The position numbers were made by a program, and so were the translations under genes. From assembly GCA_020628635.1 (NCBI GenBank), contig JAHDEU010000158.1, positions 1-5,729 on the forward strand: DNA of 5,729 bases, read 5' to 3'. The stretch comes from Hellea sp. GTDB lineage: Bacteria > Pseudomonadota > Alphaproteobacteria > Caulobacterales > Maricaulaceae. Below the pieces are notes generated by a model. It was not told the origin of the DNA. It saw only the letters and a program-made list of their open reading frames with translations, and did not search any database. Shown here piece after piece: positions 1-5,729 of the stretch; the stretch's first letter is position 1; every line of letters begins with the position of its first letter.

Positions 1-139
1 CACACGCGCACGCACCGCCGCAATCGGCGTCGATGCCCGGCACCATGTTGGCGATCGCCGCTTCCATGACGGACGCGCCCGACTTGGCCTCGACTTCCTT
101 GGTGTTGCCAGCGTGGTCGTGGAAGATGACTTTGGGCAA
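1..139 (-). CDS. [2Fe-2S] ferredoxin, adrenodoxin type (5' part only)
   Basis: This is a small soluble electron carrier; family members serve iron-sulfur cluster assembly or cytochrome P450 systems in the cytoplasm. The minus strand reads 46 complete codons from TTG at 139-137 to the window edge. The protein begins MPKVIFHDHAGN, then a segment with VMEAAIANMVPGIDADC, and ends at CGGACAC. C40 and C46 fit the first two ligands of the family's C-x5-C-x2-C cluster motif; C44 is an extra cysteine between them, and the third ligand would lie just past the edge. Family members are about 105 residues, so over half is missing. The start is TTG because an in-frame TAG lies at 163-161, no ATG or GTG lies between it and the TTG, and AGGAGG sits 5 bases upstream. 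It is transcribed away from tsaE. Which electron partner it serves cannot be told from this fragment. Confidence 0.9.
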   Translation of the reverse strand, partial: MPKVIFHDHAGNTKEVEAKSGASVMEAAIANMVPGIDADCGGACAC

Positions 140-144
140 AATGG

Positions 145-150
145 CCTCCT
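145..150 (-). promoter_or_regulatory. Ribosome binding site of the ferredoxin gene
   Basis: The minus strand reads AGGAGG at 150-145, a full match to the anti-Shine-Dalgarno core. It is 5 bases from TTG at 139-137 but only 2 bases from the in-frame ATT at 142-140, so it decides for the TTG start. Confidence 0.85.
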
Positions 151-176
151 GTAGTGCTTTCTATCGGCCTAGGCGC

Positions 177-204
177 TTGCTCCCAAAAGGCAAGGCGTTA
201 GGGC
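177..204 (+). promoter_or_regulatory. Candidate promoter of the tsaE cluster
   Basis: TTGCTCC at 177-183 and GTTAGGGC at 197-204 are separated by 13 bases. This loosely resembles the housekeeping promoter consensus described in Caulobacter (TTGAC-like box, 10-14 bases, GCTANAWC-like box); the second box matches only in part. Transcription from here would start very near the tsaE ATG at 216, giving a very short or leaderless message. That would fit the lack of a clear ribosome site before tsaE. It is a weak match in a short region, so it is a suggestion only. Confidence 0.2.
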
Positions 205-215
205 TGGCTCACGTT

Positions 216-641
216 ATGGATGTGACTCTCGATACGGAACAGGACACGCTGGCGTTTGGCGCGCGGATCGCGGCTGTGCTGCGGCCGGGCGATGTGCTCA
301 CGCTGGTGGGCGATCTCGGCGCGGGCAAGACGACGCTCGCGCGAGGACTGATCCAGTCGCGGCTGGGCGACATCGACGTGCCGTCGCCGACATATACGCT
401 GGTGCAGACCTATGATTGGGGCGAGGTTGAGCTCTGGCACTGCGATCTCTACCGCATGGAGGCGCCAGATGATGCGCTGGAGCTCGGCCTGCTCGACGCC
501 ATGGGCGAGGAGATCGTGCTACTCGAATGGCCTGATCGCTTAGGCGCGCTGCTGCCGGACGATGCACTGTCCATCGACATTGCGTTTGACGGGGAGGGTC
601 GCACAGTGACGCTCAAAGGTTTCGAGGGCCGCAATGTCTGA
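216..641 (+). CDS. tsaE: tRNA threonylcarbamoyladenosine biosynthesis ATPase TsaE
   Basis: TsaE is the cytoplasmic ATPase that works with TsaB and TsaD to place the threonylcarbamoyl group on A37 (t6A) of tRNAs reading ANN codons. The 141-residue protein is close to the family's usual length of about 150. It shows Walker A GDLGAGKT at residues 32-39, SPTYTLVQTY at 57-66, HCDLYR at 75-80 (D77 matches the conserved Asp of E. coli YjeE), and LLEWPDR at 102-108. The open frame extends upstream to an ATG at 33, but that stretch runs opposite to the ferredoxin gene and has no family sequence; ATG 216 places the N-terminus where homologues begin. There is no clear ribosome site before 216, only AGGG at 200-203, 12 bases away. 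The last 8 bases overlap amgK. It is the first gene of the cluster. Confidence 0.95.
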   Translation: MDVTLDTEQDTLAFGARIAAVLRPGDVLTLVGDLGAGKTTLARGLIQSRLGDIDVPSPTYTLVQTYDWGEVELWHCDLYRMEAPDDALELGLLDAMGEEIVLLEWPDRLGALLPDDALSIDIAFDGEGRTVTLKGFEGRNV

Positions 642-1725
642 CCGCCTCGCCGAAATGGAAGCCTTCATCAACGATGCGGGGTGGGCGCTGGCTGTGCGCG
701 AGCCGATCCAGGGCGACGCCTCCACCCGCTCCTATCAGCGCTTGCGCTTGGATGGCCGCAACGCGGTCTTGATGAACGCCCCGCGCGGGGAAGAGGGTGC
801 GGGCGAGCCGTTCGGGGCGACCGTCGAGGAGCGCCGCGCCATCGGCTACAACGCGCTGGCGCGGCTGGCCGGGCCGAACATGGAGGCCTTTCTCGTGATC
901 GCCGAACAGCTCCGCATCCGCGGTTTCAGCGCACCGGAGATTATCCATGCCGATGTGGAAGGAGGCTTCGCCTTGCTCGAAGACTTCGGGTCGGGTGTCT
1001 ACGCGCAGGTCGTCGGCGCGGACCCGTCGCGCGAGGCGGAGCTGTATGAGGCGGCCGTCGATGTTCTCGCTGAGATCTACCGCTCGTCCATCCCAGGCCA
1101 TGCTGGATGGGATAGATTCGACTGGCGTATCCGCGACTATGACGAAGCGGCCCTGTTGGCGGAGACAGACCTGTTTCTGGACTACTACGCGCCGGATGCG
1201 GGCAACCCGATCAGCGCCGCCGCGCGCGCGGATTTCTACAACCGCTGGCGCGAAGCCTTCAAGACGCTGGGCGAACACGCACCTGGCTTGGCGCTGCGCG
1301 ACTTCCACGCGGAGAACCTGTTCTGGTTGCCACAGCGCAAGGGCACGTCTCGCGTCGGGCTGATCGACTTCCAGGACGCGCTGTTCGCCCATCCCTCCTA
1401 CGACCTGTCGAGCCTGCTCGAAGACATCCGCCGCGATGTTTCGGAAGACCTCTTCGAGCCCTTGAAACGTCGGTTCTGCTGCGCAGCCTTCATCGACGAC
1501 GAAGACGACTTCAACGCCGCCTATGCCGTGCAGTCCGCCCAGCGCGCGACCAAGCTGCTGGGCTTTCCGGTCCGCGCCGATGTCGACTTCGGCAAGCCGC
1601 AATACCGCGCGCTGCTGCCGCGCGTGCGCCGCCATCTGCAACGCGGGCTTTCCCATCCGGCCTGCGCCGACCTAAGGGGCTGGTTCGAGGAATATTGTCC
1701 TAACGCTCTGGAGGGTGAGTCGTGA
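634..1725 (+). CDS. amgK: N-acetylmuramate/N-acetylglucosamine anomeric kinase AmgK (aminoglycoside phosphotransferase fold)
   Basis: AmgK phosphorylates free MurNAc (and GlcNAc) at the anomeric carbon, making the sugar 1-phosphate used by MurU in cell-wall recycling. The 363-residue protein has the kinase fold of the aminoglycoside phosphotransferase family. GDASTRSYQR at residues 27-36 is the N-lobe nucleotide loop, ALLEDFG at 113-119 the hinge region, and RDFHAENL at 222-229 the catalytic loop with D223 and N228. GLIDFQDA at 242-249 carries the metal-binding D245. The C-terminal part, with QRATKLLGF and LLPRVRRHL, matches the helical end of AmgK-like proteins. ATG 634 overlaps the end of tsaE by 8 bases, and GAGGG at 624-628 lies 5 bases before it. 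The assignment as AmgK, not an antibiotic kinase, rests on this motif set and on murU directly downstream. Substrate preference is untested. Confidence 0.88.
   Translation: MSDRLAEMEAFINDAGWALAVREPIQGDASTRSYQRLRLDGRNAVLMNAPRGEEGAGEPFGATVEERRAIGYNALARLAGPNMEAFLVIAEQLRIRGFSAPEIIHADVEGGFALLEDFGSGVYAQVVGADPSREAELYEAAVDVLAEIYRSSIPGHAGWDRFDWRIRDYDEAALLAETDLFLDYYAPDAGNPISAAARADFYNRWREAFKTLGEHAPGLALRDFHAENLFWLPQRKGTSRVGLIDFQDALFAHPSYDLSSLLEDIRRDVSEDLFEPLKRRFCCAAFIDDEDDFNAAYAVQSAQRATKLLGFPVRADVDFGKPQYRALLPRVRRHLQRGLSHPACADLRGWFEEYCPNALEGES
1710..1714 (+). promoter_or_regulatory. Ribosome binding site of murU
   Basis: GGAGG at 1710-1714 lies inside the last codons of amgK, 7 bases before the GTG at 1722. 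It supports the GTG start, which overlaps the amgK stop as GTGA. Confidence 0.7.
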
Positions 1726-2456
1726 GCCAGAACCAGCCCATCACCACCGCCATGGTCATGGCCGCCGGCCACGGCACGCGCATGCGCCCGCTCACGGATG
1801 ACCGCTCCAAGGCCATGGTCGAGGTCGCGGGCCGCCCTCTGATCGACCACATGCTGGACAGGCTGTTTGATGCCGGGATCACCCGCGCCGTGGTCAACGT
1901 CCATGCCCATGCCGACCATCTGGAGGCGCATCTGCGTGCACGAACCACGGGCCCGGAGATCGTCATATCCGACGAACGCGATGCCTTGCTGGAAACCGGT
2001 GGCGGCGTCGTGAAGGCACTCCCGCTGCTGGGCGAGGCGCCAATCCTGATCTGCAATATCGACGCGGTATGGAGCGAGTTCGCACCCGTCATCCCCGCGC
2101 TGATCGACGCCTGGGACGAGGACGAGATGGACGACCTTTTCCTGCTCGCGCCGACGGCCGAGTGCCTCGGCTATGCGGGGGCGGGCGACTTCGACATGGA
2201 CCGCATGGGCCAGCTCTCCCGCCGGTCGCGCGCATCCGCCGACTGGGTCTATGCGGGCGTGCAGATTTTCACCCCCGCCCGAGCGCTCGGCTACGCGGTC
2301 GAGCCTTTCTCTCGCAACCGCATCTGGGACAAGACGCTGGCGCGGGGCCGCGTCTACGGTCTGCCCATCCCCGGCTACTGGATGCATGTCGGCGATCCCG
2401 AGGCGGTCGAGGCCGCCGAAGCGGTTATCGCCACTGGAGATGATACGGGGGCATGA
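1722..2456 (+). CDS. murU: N-acetylmuramate alpha-1-phosphate uridylyltransferase MurU
   Basis: MurU couples MurNAc-1-phosphate to UTP, giving UDP-MurNAc, the last step of the AmgK-MurU recycling route. The 244-residue protein is a single nucleotidyltransferase (sugar-nucleotide pyrophosphorylase) domain. The UTP-binding signature is MAAGHGTRMRPLTDDRSKAM at residues 13-32, with K30. ISDERDALLETGGGV at 82-96 is the uracil/sugar region, NIDAVW at 112-117 holds the metal-binding D114, and VYAGVQIF and WMHVGDP (HVGDP at 222-226) close the active site. The length fits the family. It starts at GTG 1722, overlapping the amgK stop by 4 bases, and ends overlapping addB by 4 bases. Its place behind amgK supports MurU over a mannose-1-phosphate or glucose-1-phosphate transferase, which share the N-terminal signature. 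Confidence 0.9.
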   Translation: MSQNQPITTAMVMAAGHGTRMRPLTDDRSKAMVEVAGRPLIDHMLDRLFDAGITRAVVNVHAHADHLEAHLRARTTGPEIVISDERDALLETGGGVVKALPLLGEAPILICNIDAVWSEFAPVIPALIDAWDEDEMDDLFLLAPTAECLGYAGAGDFDMDRMGQLSRRSRASADWVYAGVQIFTPARALGYAVEPFSRNRIWDKTLARGRVYGLPIPGYWMHVGDPEAVEAAEAVIATGDDTGA

Positions 2457-5400
2457 GCGCTACCGTCTTCAACATGCCCTCGGGCGTGCCCTTTCTGCGC
2501 TCGCTCGCGCACGGGCTTACCGAAGTCTATGGCGAGCGGCTGCAGGACGGGCTCGTGCTTCTGCCGACGCGGCGTGCCGCGCGGGGGCTCGCCGATGCCT
2601 TCGTGCGCCAGGCGGCCGAGCGGGGCACACGCGCCACGCTGCTGCCGCGCCTGCGCCCGCTCGCCGACGTCAACCCGGACGAGCCGCCGTTTGAGCCGGG
2701 CGAGCTGGCGGGCATTGTCAGTCCCGCCATCGACCCGGTGCAGCGACGCTTCGAGGTCGCGCAACTCGTCGTGCGCTACCACGAGCGCACGCAGGACCAG
2801 CCGCTCGACCCGGCGGCCGCCATACACATGGCCGACCCGCTGATCGAGATCATGGACGACGCGGCATTGGAGGGCGTCACCATTCGCGACCAGGCCGAGT
2901 GGGCCCGCATCTGCGAGGACAGCGCCACGCACTTCCAGCACGCCGGGCAGCTCTACCGCATCGTCGATGCCTTCTGGCCGGAGCGCCTGTCCGAGATTGG
3001 CATGATGGAGCCCGCCGCGCGCCGCGTCGCGCTGCTGCATGCGCTGGCCGAAATCTGGTCCGCCAAGCCGCCGGACTACCCTGTCATAATCGCGGGCTCG
3101 ACCGGCACGCTGGGCGCGACGGCCGAGCTGATGCGCGTGGTCGCCAACATGCCGGACGGGATGGTCGTGCTGCCCGGCCTGCAGGAGGACTTTCCGGAAG
3201 GCGTGTGGGAAACGATCGATCTGCGCCACCCGCAGAGCTCGTTGAAGAATCTGCTCGCCACCATGGAGGTGGACCGCGCGGACGTGCGCAGCTGGCCGCA
3301 TGTGGTGGACGGCCGCGCGCGCGGCGCGATGCGAAAGCGCCGCCGCATACTCGCCGAAGCGCTGGTGCCGGTCGATGCCACGGGCGACTGGATCGGCCGC
3401 ATCGACACGCTGGTCGCGGGCGAGGGGGCGGATTTGTTCGAGACCGCGCTGGACGGTCTGTCGCTGATCGAGGCGGGGACGGAAGCGGAGGAGGCGCTGT
3501 CCATCGCGCTCATCATGCGCGAAGCGCTGGAGCAGAATGGCCGCACCGCCGCGCTCGTCACGCCGGACCAGATGCTGGCGCAACGCGTGCGCGCGCGGCT
3601 GTCGCGATGGGGCGTGGACGTGGCCATGAGCCAAGGGCAGCCGGTGGAGCAGACACCCATCGGTGTGTTCCTCACCGCGCTGCTCGATCTCGCGCGCGAC
3701 CCGTTCGGACCGGTCGAGATCAGCCTCGTGCTCAACCACCCGCTGACGCGGCTGGGTCGCGGGCCGGGAGAGGCTAAATCGAAATGGTCGCAGTTGGAAT
3801 GCAAGCATTTCAGAGGCGTGCGGCCGGATGCGAAAGTCTACGGCGGCGAAGACGTGCTGTCCGACCTCTACACGGCAATCGCTCCGCTCACCGAACTCGG
3901 CGGCCATGCCTCGCCCGATGCCTGGGCGTCCGCGCTGGTCGAGGCGGCGGGCCGCGTCGGTGCGGGCGCGGGCGAAGTGGCGGCCTTCCGGCTGTGGTCC
4001 GGTGATGACGGACGGCAGGCGGGCAGCCTCTTGGACGGCGTGGCCAATCACGGCGCGAGCCTGCCGGACACGGACGCGCAGGGCTTCTCGCGCCTGCTCG
4101 GATCGCTGCTGCAGGGCGCGGTCGTGCGGCCCAGCGCGGGCACCCATCCGCGCCTGTCCATCCTCGGCCCGCTGGAGGCGCGGCTGCTGGAAGCGGATGT
4201 CGTCATTCTCGGCGGGCTGAACGAGGGCACATGGCCGGGGGCTGCGACGTCCGGTCCGTTCCTGTCGCGCGGCATGCGGGAGAACATGAAGCTGTCCTTG
4301 CCCGAACGCCGCTACGGTCTGGCCGCGCATGACTTCGCCGAACTCGCCGCCAATCCGACCGTTTACCTCACCCGCGCGACCAAGGGCGCGGCGGGGCCGA
4401 CGGTCGCGAGCCGCTGGGTGTGGCGGCTGAAGACGCTGCTGCGCGGGGCCATGCCGGACCGCCGCGTGGACGCGCTGCTCGGCACGGGCGCGCGCTATCT
4501 CGACTGGGCGCGGCAGATGGACCGGCCGGAGCGCCACGTCTTCATCGAGCGGCCCAATCCGAAGCCGCCGGTGGAGAAGCGCTGGAACTTTGTCGCGAAG
4601 GACGGCGTGGCGCGGCGCATGTCGATCACGGCGGTCAGCCGGTGGATCCGCGATCCCTACAGCATCTACGGCAAGCATGTTCTGTGTCTGGAAACGCTGG
4701 AGCCGCTCGACAGCCCGCCGGACGCGCGCCACTTCGGCACGGCCATGCATGAGGGCATCGAGCATTTCGTGCTGGCCGATCCAAAGCGCGTCCATGTCGC
4801 GGGGCGGCAGGACGAGCTGGCGAAGCGGATGGGCGACGCGCTCATCAAGCATGGCTACTCCGAGGACGAGGTGTTCAAGGAAGAGCCGCGGCTGCAATCC
4901 GTCGCCAAGAACCTGATCGACTGGTTCGGCAAGCGGTCCGACGCCGACTTCCATGTCGCGGGCACGGAAGTCTGGGCGGAGCATGTGATTGCCGATCTCG
5001 ACTTCAAGCTGGTGGGCTTGCTGGACCTCGTGGAAGACGGTCCCAACGGCTACGCCTTCACCGACTTCAAGACCGGCACGCCGACATCCGCCAAGACGGT
5101 CGCGGCCGGTTTCGATCTCCAGCTCCCGCTGGCCGCCTGGCTGGCAGCGGAAGGTTCGCTGCAAACACCGAAGGACGGCCCGTTCACCCACGAGCGCTAC
5201 CCCAAGGCGGCCACGCGCGAGATGGGCTATGTCCGCATCAAGGGCTCCAATGACGACTTCCGCCACAGCCATGTCGCGGCACCCGGCGTGCGGACCAAGG
5301 GCGCGCCGACCGCGCCGGAACTCGCGGATGAGGCCATCAAGATCTTCCGCGAGCTGATCCTCGCCTTCGACAAACCCGAGCAGGGCTACAGCTCGCAGCC

Positions 5401-5488
5401 ACGCGCGCAATACACCCATGACTATGGCGAGTATGACGATCTCGCGCGGCGCGACGAGTGGTCGGCGATTTCGGGCGGGGACGAATAG
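2453..5488 (+). CDS. addB: AddB subunit of the AddAB double-strand break repair helicase-nuclease (alphaproteobacterial type)
   Basis: AddB pairs with AddA to unwind and trim double-strand DNA ends before RecA loading; it supplies one of the two nuclease domains. The 1011-residue protein has an N-terminal helicase-like part with LPTRRAAR at residues 37-44 and LRHPQSSLKNLL from 257, and LGGLNEGTWP at 586-595. VSRWIRDPYSIY starts at 728. The C-terminal RecB-type nuclease has H766 (GTAMHEGIE), GLLD with D858, DFKTG with D871 and K873, and QLPLAAWL from Q890. It ends with the family-like YDDLARRDEW at 994-1003. No GxxxxGK[ST] motif is present near the N-terminus, and only three cysteines occur (C154, C450, C745), so the four-cysteine iron-sulfur staple of Bacillus AddB is absent. 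ATG 2453 overlaps murU as ATGA; the nearest GGAGA (2436-2440) is 12 bases away, so coupled translation is likely. Confidence 0.95.
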   Translation: MSATVFNMPSGVPFLRSLAHGLTEVYGERLQDGLVLLPTRRAARGLADAFVRQAAERGTRATLLPRLRPLADVNPDEPPFEPGELAGIVSPAIDPVQRRFEVAQLVVRYHERTQDQPLDPAAAIHMADPLIEIMDDAALEGVTIRDQAEWARICEDSATHFQHAGQLYRIVDAFWPERLSEIGMMEPAARRVALLHALAEIWSAKPPDYPVIIAGSTGTLGATAELMRVVANMPDGMVVLPGLQEDFPEGVWETIDLRHPQSSLKNLLATMEVDRADVRSWPHVVDGRARGAMRKRRRILAEALVPVDATGDWIGRIDTLVAGEGADLFETALDGLSLIEAGTEAEEALSIALIMREALEQNGRTAALVTPDQMLAQRVRARLSRWGVDVAMSQGQPVEQTPIGVFLTALLDLARDPFGPVEISLVLNHPLTRLGRGPGEAKSKWSQLECKHFRGVRPDAKVYGGEDVLSDLYTAIAPLTELGGHASPDAWASALVEAAGRVGAGAGEVAAFRLWSGDDGRQAGSLLDGVANHGASLPDTDAQGFSRLLGSLLQGAVVRPSAGTHPRLSILGPLEARLLEADVVILGGLNEGTWPGAATSGPFLSRGMRENMKLSLPERRYGLAAHDFAELAANPTVYLTRATKGAAGPTVASRWVWRLKTLLRGAMPDRRVDALLGTGARYLDWARQMDRPERHVFIERPNPKPPVEKRWNFVAKDGVARRMSITAVSRWIRDPYSIYGKHVLCLETLEPLDSPPDARHFGTAMHEGIEHFVLADPKRVHVAGRQDELAKRMGDALIKHGYSEDEVFKEEPRLQSVAKNLIDWFGKRSDADFHVAGTEVWAEHVIADLDFKLVGLLDLVEDGPNGYAFTDFKTGTPTSAKTVAAGFDLQLPLAAWLAAEGSLQTPKDGPFTHERYPKAATREMGYVRIKGSNDDFRHSHVAAPGVRTKGAPTAPELADEAIKIFRELILAFDKPEQGYSSQPRAQYTHDYGEYDDLARRDEWSAISGGDE
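5477..5481 (+). promoter_or_regulatory. Probable ribosome binding site of addA
   Basis: GGGGA at 5477-5481 lies in the last codons of addB, 6 bases before the GTG at 5488. It is a partial match only, but it is well spaced and supports the GTG start. Confidence 0.45.
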
Positions 5489-5729
5489 TGGACCGCCTGA
5501 CCATACATGACGCCACCCAGCGCCAGCGCGACGCCGCCGATCCCGGTTTCCCGCGCATCGTCAACGCCAATGCGGGCTCCGGCAAGACCAAGGTGCTGGT
5601 GGACCGCGTGTCGCGCATCCTGCTCCAAGGCACGGACCCGGACAAGATTCTCTGCATCACCTACACGCGGGCGGCGGCCAGCGAGATGCAGGAGCGGCTC
5701 TACGAGACGCTCTCCAAATGGTCCATCGC
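5488..5729 (+). CDS. addA: AddA helicase-nuclease subunit (N-terminal part only)
   Basis: AddA is the UvrD/Rep-type (superfamily 1A) motor of the AddAB complex and carries the second nuclease. Only the first 80 codons are in the window; full proteins have over 1100 residues. TQRQRDAADP at residues 10-19 fits the Q motif contacting adenine, ANAGSGKT at 27-34 is Walker A with K33 and T34, and CITYTRAAASEMQERL at 56-71 is motif Ia. The start is GTG at 5488, whose G is also the last base of the addB TAG stop (TAGTG). No ATG fits the frame before the Q motif, and the Q motif begins 9 residues in, as expected. It continues past the right edge. The identity is secure from these motifs plus the addB neighbour. 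Confidence 0.93.
   Translation, partial: MDRLTIHDATQRQRDAADPGFPRIVNANAGSGKTKVLVDRVSRILLQGTDPDKILCITYTRAAASEMQERLYETLSKWSI

Larger units (their letters stand above)
140..215. promoter_or_regulatory. Divergent intergenic region between ferredoxin and tsaE
   Basis: These 76 bases separate two genes read away from each other, so they should hold the ferredoxin promoter and, unless transcription enters from elsewhere, the promoter of the tsaE-addA cluster. Visible elements are the ferredoxin ribosome site, a perfect 8-base palindrome GCCTAGGC at 167-174, and an imperfect hairpin at 174-197 with one bulge. No textbook -35/-10 pair is obvious on either strand. The promoter role is inferred from gene orientation. 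Confidence 0.5.

Noticed and set aside
33..215. A 61-residue N-terminal extension of TsaE from ATG 33.
   Set aside because: It lies opposite the ferredoxin coding sequence and its ribosome site, has no family sequence, and would make TsaE over 200 residues against a usual length near 150.
613..1656. A 347-codon open frame on the minus strand opposite amgK.
   Set aside because: Same compositional mirror effect; no motif in the protein, and amgK on the other strand shows kinase catalytic residues in order.
634..1725. Aminoglycoside resistance kinase.
   Set aside because: The fold is shared, but the GDASTRSY-like N-terminus, the AmgK-like C-terminal helices and the murU neighbour point to a sugar kinase of cell-wall recycling.
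1521..2387. A 288-codon open frame on the minus strand opposite the end of amgK and murU.
   Set aside because: It spans the junction of two well supported plus-strand genes and has no recognisable protein features.
1722..2456. Mannose-1-phosphate guanylyltransferase or glucose-1-phosphate thymidylyltransferase.
   Set aside because: The N-terminal signature is shared by all of these, but the short single-domain length, the ETGGGV segment and the adjacent amgK favour MurU.
2899..3777. A 292-codon plus-strand frame inside addB in another phase.
   Set aside because: Very Arg/Ala/Gly-rich translation typical of an out-of-phase read of GC-rich coding DNA; addB is continuous through it.
2375..5419. 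A 1014-codon open frame on the minus strand, antisense to almost all of addB.
   Set aside because: Its protein is rich in Arg, Ala, Gly and His with no recognisable domain, and the plus strand carries a full set of AddB motifs. Long antisense frames arise from G/C-ending codons in GC-rich genes, which avoid complementary stops.
1..5729. A new defence system, mobile element, CRISPR array, structured RNA or terminator.
   Set aside because: The plus strand from 216 onward is continuous well-identified housekeeping coding sequence; no direct repeats, terminal inverted repeats, hairpin plus T-run or foreign-looking segment was seen.

Overview
The window reads as an ordinary chromosomal housekeeping segment from a GC-rich alphaproteobacterium. 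The grounds are the strong preference for G/C at third codon positions, the alphaproteobacterial form of AddB, and the gene order tsaE - amgK - murU - addB - addA, which I recall as common in that class. The exact order or family cannot be fixed from the sequence; a Caulobacterales/Maricaulales-like or Rhodobacterales-like host is only a guess.

Layout. Positions 1-139 (minus strand) hold the first 46 codons of an adrenodoxin-type [2Fe-2S] ferredoxin that runs off the left edge. It starts at TTG behind a perfect AGGAGG. A 76-base divergent intergenic region (140-215) follows and must hold the upstream signals for the ferredoxin and for the rightward cluster. From 216 to the right edge everything is one plus-strand cluster with no intergenic base: tsaE (216-641), amgK (634-1725), murU (1722-2456), addB (2453-5488) and the first 80 codons of addA (5488 to the edge). 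The four junctions overlap by 8, 4, 4 and 1 bases, so translational coupling within one operon is likely.

Function. TsaE is the ATPase that supports t6A modification of tRNA by TsaBD. AmgK and MurU are the last two steps of the peptidoglycan recycling route that turns free MurNAc into UDP-MurNAc, bypassing MurA and so giving low intrinsic sensitivity to fosfomycin where it has been studied. AddB and AddA form the helicase-nuclease that processes double-strand DNA ends for RecA. The three tasks have no direct biochemical link that I know of; their shared feature is growth-linked housekeeping.

No mobile element, CRISPR array, tRNA/rRNA gene, frameshift or sign of recent transfer was seen. I found no evidence of a previously undescribed system. 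The points most worth a second look are the AddB subunit, which shows neither a Walker A motif nor the four-cysteine iron-sulfur staple of the Bacillus protein, the complete overlap of five genes, and the start and promoter choices at the two ends of the divergent region.
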